Positions 8,240 to 17,422 of a DNA stretch of 64,000 bases are shown here, one piece after another (within the stretch, counting starts at the first letter, position 1; the number at the start of each line of letters is the position of its first letter). The position numbers and the translations under genes were made by a program. A model generated the notes under the pieces. It was not told the origin of the DNA. It saw nothing but the letters and a program-made list of their open reading frames with translations, and did no database searches. The DNA comes from Amycolatopsis taiwanensis DSM 45107 (GTDB lineage Bacteria > Actinomycetota > Actinomycetes > Mycobacteriales > Pseudonocardiaceae): contig NZ_KI912599.1 of the NCBI RefSeq assembly GCF_000519205.1, forward strand, positions 58,934 through 122,933, in the 5' to 3' direction.

Positions 8240-11200
8240 CTACCACTCGTGGGTGCCCGGTGACTGGCCGCCGTAACGGCCTCCCGTCGGCCAGGCGAAC
8301 CCGTGATCGTACAGCCACTGATAGGTTCTTCTGTTCCAGCCCGGGTCACTGTGCCGGAACGACCCGTCGTAGTTGAGGCCTCCGGAGCCGTTGCCGCGCC
8401 CCTGCACGTGGATCTGGCTTCCGCCGTCGCGGGGGATGTCGACCCGGGCACCCTCCAGTTCGTTGGGTATCCCGGCACCCCGCCGAACCGAGTTCTTGGC
8501 CTGGTTGATCAGCGCCCGCCGGGTGTCGTCGACGCTGGGCTCGTCCTGCCCGTACAGCTGCCGCCACGCCTCTCTGCGCTGGGCTATCTGATCGGGATCG
8601 TTGGGGTCGGTTTCGCGCAGGATCCGCTTGGCCTGCTCGTCGCACATGACCAGGCCGAGCGGGTCGGCGAGCCGATGGGGGTTGCTGACGTAGCTGCGGG
8701 GGTTCGGCCCGGCACCGAGCCCGAGGGGGTCGCTGCTGAGGTACCGGGCGTTCTCCGGGTCGTAATAGCGGTAGTGGTTGTAGTGCAGGCCGGTTTCGTG
8801 ATCGTGGTACTGGCCGGGGAACCGCAGTGGGGTGTCCGCCCGGTGTGCGAGCCGCCCGAGCGCCCGGCCCCAGACCGTGGTCTGGGCATGCCAGGCGATA
8901 TTGCCGTAGGGGTCCACCAGTTCCGCAGGGGCGCCGACGAGGTCGGTGACGATCGCGTAGAAAGCCACGTCGACCCATGCCTGCGGGGCGTCCTTCAGCG
9001 GAACGCGCTCGACCTGGGTGAGGGGCTGCAGGCCCTTCGGGTCGAGGTCCCACGCCGTGGCGTGCCCGCCGGAGTGGAGTTGCTCGGCCAGTTCCACGCC
9101 GTCCCAGGCGAACAATGTCTGTTCGGCGACGGATCCGTCGGCCGCGAGGCGCTGCTTGGCGATGCGGCGGCCCAGTGGGTCGTAGCGGTAACGCCACACG
9201 CTGCCGTCGGGGGTTCGGACGGCGGTGAGCCGATCTTCGGCGTCCCAGGTGAACTGCCAGGTGTCGGGCCGGCGGGAGAGCCGCTTCCGGATCCGGGCCA
9301 CGACCCGGCCCTGACGGTCGTAGCGATAGTCGCGGTCGCCCGCGGCGCGCACCAGCGTGCCCTGATACTGGCGGGGCCCCTGCGCCTGTGGTTCCGCATT
9401 GCCTGGCCAGTAGGCGGCGGTGAGGTTGCCGGCGCGGTCGTAGGAGTAGCGCTCGACGCCGGCGGCGCCTTCCACCCCGGTGATCCGGCCGTGGGGGTCC
9501 AGGGTGAAGCGCCGCGTGCCGCTCAGCCGGTCCTCCACCGCGGCCAGCCGGTCGCCGGGGCGATGGTGGTAGGTGCGCTGCTGCACCAGCCGCGCCCGCG
9601 CCGCCGAGCCGAGGCCGGCCACGGTGCTGACGGTCTGGGAGACCAGACGGTCGTTGCCGTCCCAGGTTTGGGCGAGCATCGCGCCGGTGTCGAGCAGTCG
9701 CTCGGTCTCCCGGCCGACGGGGTCGTAGCCGAAGGAAACCGTGCGCCCGCCGCTGTGCAGCCGGACGGCGCGGCCGGCCGGGTCGTAATCCCAGGCCGAG
9801 CGAGCACCGGTCGGCGTCAGCCGCTCGGTGCGCCGGCCGAGCGCGTCGTAGCGGGAGGCCACGGTGCGGCCATTGACGGTTTCTGCCACCACTTGGCCGA
9901 GGGCGTCGCGCTGGACGATCAGTTCGGCATCGGGATTGACGGCGCGCCGCAGCCGCCCGACCGGATCGAATTCGAAGGTCGTGACCCCCTGGTCCGTGCG
10001 CCGCTCGACAACTCGGCCCATCGCGTCGCGGGCCATCCAGACGCTCTGGCCTTCCGCGTTGATGCGCCGGGCCACCGCGCCCGCGGCATCGTGCTCGTAG
10101 GTCACGACGCGGCCGTTGTAGTCGGTCTCCCGCACCAGGTTCCCGGCCGGGTCGTAGTCGTAGCGCCATACCTGTCCCTCGGCGTTGGTGACCGCGGTCA
10201 GCCGCAGGATGGCGTCGTAGGTGTATTCGGTCCTCGCGCCTGTCGCGTCAATGTCCGCCGCCACCAGGTCGAAACCGATGATCTCCCGCCGCAGGACATT
10301 TCCGGCGGCGTCGGCGTAGGCCGTCATGCAACCCTCGGGGTCGTAGGTCCAGCGCTCGGTCCCGCCGTCGGTCCGCGTGCGGGAGAGCAGCCGCCCCTCG
10401 ACCGACCAGGTCAACATCGTGGTGTTACCGAGCGGATCGGTCACCGACGCCAGCCGTCCCAGTTGGTCGCGGGAGTAGCGGACGGTGCCGCCCACCGGGT
10501 CGGTGACCGCCACGGGCAGACCGGCGTCGTCGTTGACCGTCACCGTCTCGCCGCCGAGAGCGTCGATCCGGCGCGTCACGGCGCCGGTGCGGTCATGCGC
10601 ATAGCGCGTGACGTTGCCGGCCGGGTCGGTGGCCGAGACGGTGTTGCCTCGCTCGTCGTACTCGAAGCGCCATACGGCGCCGTCGGGGTCGACCTGGGTG
10701 ACCGGCAGCCCGAGCGCGTTGTACTCGGCCAGGGCTTGCGTACCGTCCGGCATGGTGACCCGGATGAGGTTGCCGTCTTCGTCGTACTCGTTGCGCCGTA
10801 CCCTGCCCAGCGGGTCGGTGAGGGTCAGCACACGGCCGCGGGCATCGCGCTCAAAGGTTGTGGTGTGACCCAGCGGGTCGGTCTCGGCGACGGTGTGGCC
10901 GAGGTGGTTGAGGTGGTACACGGTCGTGTTGCCCAGCGCGTCGGTGAAGCGGGTCGTGCCACTGCCGTCCGGCGCGTGCTCGTAGGTGAACGTGCCGTTG
11001 AGATACCCACCTGCGCCCTGGTTGGCCACGCACCGGCCCTGGCCGTCGTAGCGGTAGCGGTACCACATGCCGTTGCGGTCGGTCCACTGCGTCAACCGCC
11101 CCGCGTGGTCGTATTCGAACTTCAGTGGCCGGCCCGAGGAGTTGACGATCTCCGCCAGCCGGCCGGCGCTGTCGTAGGCGAACCGGAGGATCCGGATGTC

Positions 11201-12733
11201 CGCACCGTTGGGGTCGGCCAGCCGCAGGCCGGTGATCAGGCCGTCCTCGGTGTCCACTGCCACCGTGTGGCCGCCGGAGTGCCGCACGGCCGACACCACG
11301 CCGGAGTCGTCTCGGTCCAGGTCGTACCGATTGCCGTTGCGATCCACCACCGCGGCCAGTTCCGCCACGCCGGCACTGGCCGCGGCGAAGCGCAAGGTAA
11401 GACCCGATTTCTGTTGCGCCACCGCGAAACCGCCGTCGTCGAGGCGGGACAGCGGCCAGCGCGGCCCGAAGTCCGGCAGCACGTGGCCGGCGGCCGGCGG
11501 ATTGGCGTAGACCAGACGGATGCCGTCCTCGCCGATGAACACCACACCCCGCTCGTCGAACTCGAGCCGCTGGTCCAAGCTGGAAGCCCAGGACGGGCCG
11601 AACAACCGGCCCGCCCGGTAGGACGACAGGTGCACGCGCCGCAGCACAAGCGGTAGCACCCCGTCCAGCGCCAGGTCGGTCTGGGCCATCACCACCTGGC
11701 CGGAAGCGACGTCGACCGGATCGTTGCAGGTATTGAGATCCTGCGACGACTTGTCTGTCTTCGACGGATCCTCGGGCCGGTTCCGGCCGCCGCTGCTACC
11801 GTCCCCGTCCCCTGACTTGCCGGTCGGTCCGTCGGCCGAAGAGCCGGTGGTCGTATCGCCGGGCGTGCCGTCGGTTCTGGACGGGGTCGTCGGGTCCTCG
11901 GCGTGGGTGGTGGGGGTGTCGTGGGCGGAGGAGGCGTGGGTGGATTCGCCGGGGAGGTGGGGTTCTGCTTCGGCGGGGTGGCCGTGGAGGGTGTTCATGA
12001 CTTTTTTGATGGCGGCGAAGATTTCTTCGAGTTTGCTCATCATCGGCCGTAGTTTTTCGACCGAGTTGATGAGTTTCTTGATGGTGGCGCCGATCTTCTC
12101 CATCCAGGCGGAGACTTGTTCGACGACTTGGGCGACTACGACGGGGGTGCCGAGGCCGAGGGAGAAGACTTCTTCGAGGGCGTCTTGGATGAAGTCGCCG
12201 ATAGCTTGGGTGACCATGTCGCGGACCAGCCCGCGGACCGCGCCGGTGATGACGCCGACGATCTCCACGACTGTGGAGATGGTTTCGGCGCAGGTGGAGG
12301 CGGCGTTGATGTGGTCGATCTTGTTTTTGAGGTTGGCGCGGTAGGTGTCGGCGGCCGGACCGGTCCAGTTGGCGGTGTCCTTCTCGACGGTGGCGGCGAG
12401 GTCTTTGCCGGCGCTTTGGACCGCTTGGGCGATGTTCTTCCAGGTTTGGGAGTAGGCGGCGATCTGGTCGGCGTCGCCGGCGAGGTGGTCGAGGGCGTCT
12501 TTCAAGGGTTTGACGTGTTCGATGAGCCAGTTCAGGCCGTAGGAGATCAGGGTGCCGACCGGGTTCATCGCCATGGTCAGCAGGTCCATACCGGCGCCGA
12601 TGGCCGAGATCCCGCCCTCGATCCAGGACCCGGACTGGACCCCGTCGTAGACACCGGCGGCGTCGTCGAGAATGTTGATCCCGGAATGCCAGGTGGTCGA
12701 GTCCTGCTTCTGCGCAACCAGCGGATTGCTCAT
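8240..12733 (-). CDS. WXG-type N-terminus/Rhs-repeat polymorphic toxin
   Basis: A 1497-residue multidomain toxin. The first ~250 residues are helical and contain a WxG turn (NWTGPAADTY), typical of type VII secretion substrates. A Ser/Thr/Asp-rich linker follows, then a DUF6531-like pre-Rhs domain (DPVDVASGQVV...) and many YD repeats. The Rhs-associated core ends in YRYYDPENARYLSSDPLGL. The variable tail is 136 residues (1362-1497, about 8243-8650). It contains QIHVQGRGNGSGG, YDGSFRHSDPGW and a terminal GTHEW. It may be a nuclease tail, but the family was not recognised. The ATG at 12733 is preceded by AAGTGAGG. Rhs cages usually release the tail after the PLGL-type core. The immunity candidate is immediately downstream. 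Confidence 0.9.
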   Translation of the reverse strand: MSNPLVAQKQDSTTWHSGINILDDAAGVYDGVQSGSWIEGGISAIGAGMDLLTMAMNPVGTLISYGLNWLIEHVKPLKDALDHLAGDADQIAAYSQTWKNIAQAVQSAGKDLAATVEKDTANWTGPAADTYRANLKNKIDHINAASTCAETISTVVEIVGVITGAVRGLVRDMVTQAIGDFIQDALEEVFSLGLGTPVVVAQVVEQVSAWMEKIGATIKKLINSVEKLRPMMSKLEEIFAAIKKVMNTLHGHPAEAEPHLPGESTHASSAHDTPTTHAEDPTTPSRTDGTPGDTTTGSSADGPTGKSGDGDGSSGGRNRPEDPSKTDKSSQDLNTCNDPVDVASGQVVMAQTDLALDGVLPLVLRRVHLSSYRAGRLFGPSWASSLDQRLEFDERGVVFIGEDGIRLVYANPPAAGHVLPDFGPRWPLSRLDDGGFAVAQQKSGLTLRFAAASAGVAELAAVVDRNGNRYDLDRDDSGVVSAVRHSGGHTVAVDTEDGLITGLRLADPNGADIRILRFAYDSAGRLAEIVNSSGRPLKFEYDHAGRLTQWTDRNGMWYRYRYDGQGRCVANQGAGGYLNGTFTYEHAPDGSGTTRFTDALGNTTVYHLNHLGHTVAETDPLGHTTTFERDARGRVLTLTDPLGRVRRNEYDEDGNLIRVTMPDGTQALAEYNALGLPVTQVDPDGAVWRFEYDERGNTVSATDPAGNVTRYAHDRTGAVTRRIDALGGETVTVNDDAGLPVAVTDPVGGTVRYSRDQLGRLASVTDPLGNTTMLTWSVEGRLLSRTRTDGGTERWTYDPEGCMTAYADAAGNVLRREIIGFDLVAADIDATGARTEYTYDAILRLTAVTNAEGQVWRYDYDPAGNLVRETDYNGRVVTYEHDAAGAVARRINAEGQSVWMARDAMGRVVERRTDQGVTTFEFDPVGRLRRAVNPDAELIVQRDALGQVVAETVNGRTVASRYDALGRRTERLTPTGARSAWDYDPAGRAVRLHSGGRTVSFGYDPVGRETERLLDTGAMLAQTWDGNDRLVSQTVSTVAGLGSAARARLVQQRTYHHRPGDRLAAVEDRLSGTRRFTLDPHGRITGVEGAAGVERYSYDRAGNLTAAYWPGNAEPQAQGPRQYQGTLVRAAGDRDYRYDRQGRVVARIRKRLSRRPDTWQFTWDAEDRLTAVRTPDGSVWRYRYDPLGRRIAKQRLAADGSVAEQTLFAWDGVELAEQLHSGGHATAWDLDPKGLQPLTQVERVPLKDAPQAWVDVAFYAIVTDLVGAPAELVDPYGNIAWHAQTTVWGRALGRLAHRADTPLRFPGQYHDHETGLHYNHYRYYDPENARYLSSDPLGLGAGPNPRSYVSNPHRLADPLGLVMCDEQAKRILRETDPNDPDQIAQRREAWRQLYGQDEPSVDDTRRALINQAKNSVRRGAGIPNELEGARVDIPRDGGSQIHVQGRGNGSGGLNYDGSFRHSDPGWNRRTYQWLYDHGFAWPTGGRYGGQSPGTHEW

Positions 12734-13045
12734 GACAACGCCTCACTTGGGAGCTCGGGTCCTGCATGATCAGACGGAGCGGGTCGACCATCGGTTCCGC
12801 ATGGGAGACGACCTCGGCGCGAGGGGGTGGATCGTGGAAAAATTGGTTGCCCGTGTGGGTGGCGGTGGATGATGATGGTGCACCCGCTTGCGGCTCGGCC
12901 TGGATGACTATGAAGTAGTACGCCGAAATGGCCCCAGGAGCCGCCCGTCGGGGAACCGATCCGGGCGGTTTCGTTTTGTGTGCTCGGGAAATTGTGTTGC
13001 CTGACGGACTTATGTCCATTGTGGATAGCGGAGGGAGGGAAGACG

Positions 13046-15217
13046 ATGTGGGAAACGTTGATCATCCGCAGAACACTGCGGGTGCCCGCGATCGACGGGC
13101 CGCCGGGTGACGGTGCCGCCGTGGCACGGCAGCTCGACGCCACGCTGCTCGGCGTGGGGTTCACCGCTTCGCGCGAGCTGATGGAGCACGTGTCGGGGCT
13201 CGAACCGGGCGTAGCCATGGACCTCGCGGTGCGGGTGATCGCCGCGGTGCGGGAATTGGTCGGCGACCACGTGCGGCACAACTCGTACTTCATCGGCTTC
13301 CCCGACGACGTGCCGGACACGGTGGAATTCTGGGTGTCCTGCCTGCGTGACGCGCTGGCCCGGGCCTACGGTGTCAAGGTCGCCAAGCGGGAACTGCGCG
13401 CGCGGCTGCGGACGCTCCCGGTCAATCTGCTGGCGCTGCCGTGGTACGGCCGCTACCGGCACACCTACGCCGAACTGCTGGCGGCACACGACGAGCTGAT
13501 CGCCTCGGCCCAGGACCGGATCACGGTGCTGCACCTGGGCGGGGCGCTGGAACAGGAGATCACCTCGCTGTACCTGCGGCTGGCCGGAAGTGTCACGCCG
13601 CTGGGCGAGGCCGATCTGGCGATTTTGGGCGAGCTGGCGGTGGAGTGCCTGGACGGCGAGCAGCCCGAGTCGGTTCCGGTGCGCGAGAACCGCGCCGTGG
13701 TCAACGTCGCTCGGCTCGCTGCCGGGCGTCCGCTGGCCGGCCTGGATACCGTCACCGACGTGCTGCGAGTCGCCTGTGCGGCATCGGCGGGCGATGTTTC
13801 CCTGCAGGCGCCGACGCGGTTTCGGTCGTTCCGGCGGCGGGAGCGGCGAGCGCTGCTGGCCGCGCTGGACCGCGTTGTCGCGGACAACCGGGGCAAGCTG
13901 GCCGACGTGACGCCGCACGCGCGGCGGTGGCAGCGCCTCGGAGAGCGCCTGCATCCGCATGAGCACGGCTACTTCCCGCATGCGCGGGAGGTGTTCGCTG
14001 TGGCCCGTGGCGACCGGAAGGCACGATCGCTCGCGGGACGGGTCGAGTTGGCCTTCGCGTCCGGCGATGTACGCCGGGCGGTGAAGCTGCTGTCGGCCGC
14101 GCCGGGCCTGCTGCTGCGGCAGTTGGACCGGGTGCTGCGTAAAGCGTCCCCGGACGACTTCGGCGAGGTATTGACGGCCCTGAGCGGCGCACTGGACGGA
14201 GTGTCCGGACGGGTGTTGTGCTCGGTGCGCGAGCACCTGGTCAACCGGGCCGAGCCGGACGCCGTGCGGGTTTTCGTCAACCGGAACCGGCGTGCGTGGA
14301 CAACCGATGACCGGCGACCGCCCCTCGATGGCGCGGTGGTGGCCAGGACGGCCGGCGTGCTCGACGCCGAGCTGGCCCGGCGGCTGCCGGAGCCGGCGAG
14401 GCTGGTGGTCGACCCAGTGGTGCTTGCGCTGGCACTACCGCTGTCGGGCAAGGCGTCCGAGGGCGGGTTCGCGATCATGCCGCGTGGGTCGGTCACACCG
14501 GTACGGGGCGAACTGCTGCGGTTCTTCACCTACTGGCGACAGGCCACGCGGCGCACCGACTACGACCTGTCCGCGCTGCTGCTCGGCGATCAGTTCGAGT
14601 ACGAGGGCCACGTCTCGTGGACCAACTACCACGACGGCGGGGCTTATTACTCGGGTGACATCACCGACGCCGCAAACGGGGCGACGGAGTTCATCGATGT
14701 TCCGCTCGCCGACATGCGGGCCCGTTACGTCGTGCCGCAGGTCAACATCTACTCGGGCGAGGGCTTCGACGAGGTCGCCGAGTCAATGTTCGGGTTCATG
14801 ACCCGCGACCGGGTGCGGCGCGGCAGGCCGTTCGAGCCGCGCACGGTACGGATGCGATCGGACATGCGTGGCTCGGGCCGAGTCGCGCTGCCGGTGGTGT
14901 TCGCCCGCGGCGAGGACGGGTCGTGGTCGGCGAAGTGGTTGCACCTCTACGTCCGGGGCGCGTCGTGGGGAAACCGGACGGAGGTCAACCAGGTCAGCAC
15001 GGCGATGCTGGTGCGAGCTGTCATGCGGCGCGAGTACCTGACCGTGCGGTACCTGGTGGAGTTGCTGCGCCGCAAGGCCGGGAGCTACACCGCGTACCAG
15101 CCGGGGATGAGCCTGGACCAGCCGGTCACGTTCGTCGGTGTCGAGCGACCCGACGGCCTGCCGGACGGCTCCGAGGCCATCACCCTGGACCGGCTCAACG
15201 AGCTGGTCCCGGAATGA
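13046..15217 (+). CDS. Large TerD-domain stress protein
   Basis: A 723-residue cytosolic protein. The C-terminal third (about residues 460-610) matches the TerD fold of tellurite/stress-response proteins: DYDLSALLLGDQFEYEGHVS, an acidic YYSGDITDAANG turn and YVVPQVNIYSGE strands. TerD domains bind Ca2+ and act in membrane-associated stress complexes. The N-terminal ~450 residues are helical and Arg/Ala/Leu-rich, without a recognised domain. The ATG at 13046 follows GGAGGGAGGGA; an upstream start lacks such a site. It is divergent from the Rhs toxin gene across a 312-bp gap (12734-13045) in which no other feature was found, and it ends before a strong hairpin. Confidence 0.75.
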   Translation: MWETLIIRRTLRVPAIDGPPGDGAAVARQLDATLLGVGFTASRELMEHVSGLEPGVAMDLAVRVIAAVRELVGDHVRHNSYFIGFPDDVPDTVEFWVSCLRDALARAYGVKVAKRELRARLRTLPVNLLALPWYGRYRHTYAELLAAHDELIASAQDRITVLHLGGALEQEITSLYLRLAGSVTPLGEADLAILGELAVECLDGEQPESVPVRENRAVVNVARLAAGRPLAGLDTVTDVLRVACAASAGDVSLQAPTRFRSFRRRERRALLAALDRVVADNRGKLADVTPHARRWQRLGERLHPHEHGYFPHAREVFAVARGDRKARSLAGRVELAFASGDVRRAVKLLSAAPGLLLRQLDRVLRKASPDDFGEVLTALSGALDGVSGRVLCSVREHLVNRAEPDAVRVFVNRNRRAWTTDDRRPPLDGAVVARTAGVLDAELARRLPEPARLVVDPVVLALALPLSGKASEGGFAIMPRGSVTPVRGELLRFFTYWRQATRRTDYDLSALLLGDQFEYEGHVSWTNYHDGGAYYSGDITDAANGATEFIDVPLADMRARYVVPQVNIYSGEGFDEVAESMFGFMTRDRVRRGRPFEPRTVRMRSDMRGSGRVALPVVFARGEDGSWSAKWLHLYVRGASWGNRTEVNQVSTAMLVRAVMRREYLTVRYLVELLRRKAGSYTAYQPGMSLDQPVTFVGVERPDGLPDGSEAITLDRLNELVPE

Positions 15218-15259
15218 AACGGCGTCCGTGAGGCTATGCGGGAACTTCCTTCTACGGTA

Positions 15260-15293
15260 TGGAAACCGGGTTCGAATCCCTCTCCAGTACCCG
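15260..15293 (+). other. Possible tRNA 3'-end remnant (TPsiC-arm-like)
   Basis: The 11-mer GGTTCGAATCC at 15269-15279 is a canonical TPsiC arm, followed by an acceptor-like strand TCCAGTA. Only three stem pairs form, and no matching 5' acceptor strand or anticodon arm is found upstream, so it is not a working tRNA. Such fragments can mark old integration (att) sites. Chance similarity is not excluded. Confidence 0.25.
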
Positions 15294-15317
15294 CCTTCTC
15301 CTCGCGGACGACGAGCA

Positions 15318-15350
15318 GCGGCCCGCCGGGCGTTTTGCCTGGCGGGCCGC
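15318..15350. terminator. Hairpin terminator between convergent genes
   Basis: GCGGCCCGCC (15318-15327) and GGCGGGCCGC (15341-15350) pair perfectly. Inner pairs extend the stem to about 14 bp around GTTTT. It lies between the convergent TerD and DUF574 methyltransferase genes and can serve both strands. Confidence 0.65.
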
Positions 15351-15387
15351 GAGCATCAGGGACCGGCTAGCTCACTGTGGACGACTT

Positions 15388-16269
15388 TCAGGCGCGTGGG
15401 TCCGGGCGCGGCAAGCGGCCGACGCCGGCGAGGCAGACCGACAATGCAGGGTTCTCGCCGTGAGGCACGTCGGGGTTGTGCCAGGACTGTGTGTAGTCGA
15501 TGCCGGGTTCGACGAGATCCAGACCGGTGAAGAAGGTGGCGAACTCGTCCTTGGTGCGGGTGAGGAAGTCCGGAGTCGATGTCTTGCTGTAGTGCGCGCA
15601 GAAGGCCAGCGTGGACTCCCGGACGGTGTTTTCCGCCGGGACGGCGGGGTCCAGGCCGTCCACGGTGGCGTGGGAGATCGCGACCAGGCTGCCTGGGGCG
15701 AGGACGTCGAGGTAATGTCGGAGGGTTTGCTCCGGGTCGCGTTCCGGCGGCACGAAATGCAGTAGGGCGACGAGCAGCACGCATACCGGGCGGTCGAAAT
15801 CGATCAGCTGCCCGGTGGCCTCGGCGTCGAGGATGGTGTCCGGCCGGTAGAAGTCACCGCCGACCATCGCGGCGTTGGGGACATTCGTGAGCATGTGTGT
15901 GCCGTGCGCGATCGCGACGGCCTCGTTGTCGACGTATACGACCTTGGCCTCGGGGTTGGCCGCGTGGGCGAGCTCGTGCACCGGGGTCACCGTGGGGATC
16001 CCGGAGCCGATGTCGAGGAACTGGTCGATGCCTTCGTCCAGGGCGTACCGGACCGCTCGGACCATGAACTCGCGGTTGTACTGGGCAACATCCCGGGCGT
16101 GGGGCAGGAGCTTGAGCGCCTCTCTGCCGAACTCCCGGTCGATCGCGTAGTTGTTGTCGCCGCCCAGGTACCAGTCGTAGACCCGGGACACGTTGGGGCG
16201 CTCGAGATCCACTTGCGGAGGCGTCCACGTAGGCGTGGCATACCCGGTCTCATCGCCGCGAGGGGGCAT
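15388..16269 (-). CDS. SAM-dependent methyltransferase, DUF574 family
   Basis: A 293-residue protein of an actinomycete-specific family. It has RPNVSRVYDWYLGGDNNYAID near the N-terminus, the Rossmann motif I FLDIGSGIPT, and VYVDNEAVAI with an acidic ribose-binding position. The C-terminal half (HFVPPERDPEQTL...) is also typical. Members bind SAM and are predicted methyltransferases of unknown substrate, present in many paralogues. It stands alone between a hairpin and repeat array B1. Confidence 0.88.
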   Translation of the reverse strand: MPPRGDETGYATPTWTPPQVDLERPNVSRVYDWYLGGDNNYAIDREFGREALKLLPHARDVAQYNREFMVRAVRYALDEGIDQFLDIGSGIPTVTPVHELAHAANPEAKVVYVDNEAVAIAHGTHMLTNVPNAAMVGGDFYRPDTILDAEATGQLIDFDRPVCVLLVALLHFVPPERDPEQTLRHYLDVLAPGSLVAISHATVDGLDPAVPAENTVRESTLAFCAHYSKTSTPDFLTRTKDEFATFFTGLDLVEPGIDYTQSWHNPDVPHGENPALSVCLAGVGRLPRPDPRA

Positions 16270-16344
16270 CGTGGACCTCCAAACTCTTCACAACGATCGC
16301 GCTCCCTCATATTAGCGTCACAAGACCGGGCCGCCAGGAGCGAG

Positions 16345-16576
16345 CTTTCGAGCCGCGTGTCCCGCGTTCCCGTCGTGCGTGTCCCACGTTCCCGTTGTGC
16401 GTGTCCCACGTTCCTGTCGTGTGTGTCCCACGTTCCTGTCGTGTGTGTCCCACGTTCCCGTTGTGTGTCCCAGGTTCCGGTCTCCCGGAAGGCGGGACAT
16501 GCGCGACGTGAGTGTGGGACTCGCGCGACGTGAGTGTGGGACTCGCGCGACGTGAGTGTGGGACTCGCGCGGAACG
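16345..16576. repeat. 22-bp tandem repeat array B1 with opposing halves
   Basis: The 309-bp gap between two minus-strand methyltransferase genes is mostly a 22-bp tandem array. Copies at about 16356-16480 read CGTGTCCCACGTTCCCGTTGTG. Copies at about 16500-16575 read GCGCGACGTGAGTGTGGGAC plus TC, which is the same unit inverted. The array stops about 5 bp before the stop codon of the next gene. No promoter was recognised. Confidence 0.9.
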
Positions 16577-16578
16577 CG

Positions 16579-17334
16579 TCAGGGGTGGACGGTGGCGCTC
16601 ACCAGCCACGCGGTGCTGCGGAGCAGGACTCCGCCGGGTGTTTCGAATGGCCGCGCCGCGGCCACGAGCGCGTCCCGCGCGGTGTCCGGCCAGCCCGCGC
16701 CGCCCCAACCGACGATGAACTCCGCCGCCGCGGCGGCATCGGTACCGAGGTTGATCGACGTTTCCACCGGATCGATCGTCACGTCGTGGAAACCGGCCTT
16801 CGTGAGCACCTCGTCGATGCGTTCGGGGTCGGCCAGCGACTGCAGGACGGCGACCGGCTGCTCGGTCACCGCCGCCGCGATGATGCGCGGGAGGTCATTG
16901 CCTTCCGGCGGCCCGAGCGTGGTGAAGACCAGCCGCCCGCCCGGCTGCAGGGCCGCCGCGACGTTGGCGAAAGCGGCGACGGGGTCGGCGAAGAACATCA
17001 CGCCGAACCTGCTGATCGCCACGTCGAAGCCGGCTTCGGGGAACGGGTGGATTTGCGCGTCGCCGGTTTGGTAGGTGACGTTGCGGATGCCTTCGGCGGC
17101 GGCGAACGCCCGAGCCTGCGCCAGCAGTGGCTCCGCGATATCGATTCCGACGGCGTGCCCCTGGCTCGCTTGGCGAGCGGCAAGCCGTGTCGTGGCGCCG
17201 TAGCCGCACCCGATGTCCAGCACCCGATCCTCGGAGCCGATCGCGGCGCGGGCGAACAGGTGTGAGTCGAAGCCACCGCTGATGACCTCATAGCGGTCGG
17301 CGTCCGCGACTCGGTCGAAGGTTGGAGAATCCAT
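16579..17334 (-). CDS. Class I SAM-dependent methyltransferase
   Basis: A 251-residue protein with motif I VLDIGCGYGATT, an acidic residue after beta-2 (GIDIAEPLL) and motif IV FDVAISRFGVMFFADP. This is the UbiE/Coq5-like Methyltransf_11 pattern. The substrate is unknown. The ATG at 17334 is preceded by GAGAGGGG. The gene is divergent from a TetR regulator, and the perfect 24-bp palindrome between them makes it the probable target of that regulator. Confidence 0.85.
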   Translation of the reverse strand: MDSPTFDRVADADRYEVISGGFDSHLFARAAIGSEDRVLDIGCGYGATTRLAARQASQGHAVGIDIAEPLLAQARAFAAAEGIRNVTYQTGDAQIHPFPEAGFDVAISRFGVMFFADPVAAFANVAAALQPGGRLVFTTLGPPEGNDLPRIIAAAVTEQPVAVLQSLADPERIDEVLTKAGFHDVTIDPVETSINLGTDAAAAAEFIVGWGGAGWPDTARDALVAAARPFETPGGVLLRSTAWLVSATVHP

Positions 17335-17356
17335 GAGAGCCCCTCTCGTCCAAAAA

Positions 17357-17380
17357 TTCACTAGAGTTAACTCTAGTGAA
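17357..17380. promoter_or_regulatory. Perfect 24-bp palindrome, TetR operator
   Basis: TTCACTAGAG-TTAA-CTCTAGTGAA reads identically on both strands. It lies between the divergent methyltransferase (start 17334) and TetR (start 17423) genes. Further CTCTAG half-sites follow at 17384-17389. Confidence 0.75.
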
Positions 17381-17422
17381 GGCTCTAGCATATGCTCGGG
17401 CCATGACGCGGGCAAGGTGCGA

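Noticed and set aside
8303-11656. A very long plus-strand open frame opposite the Rhs gene
   Set aside because: It is the antisense shadow of periodic YD repeats in GC-rich DNA; it has no domain, no ribosome site, and codon positions fit the minus-strand gene.
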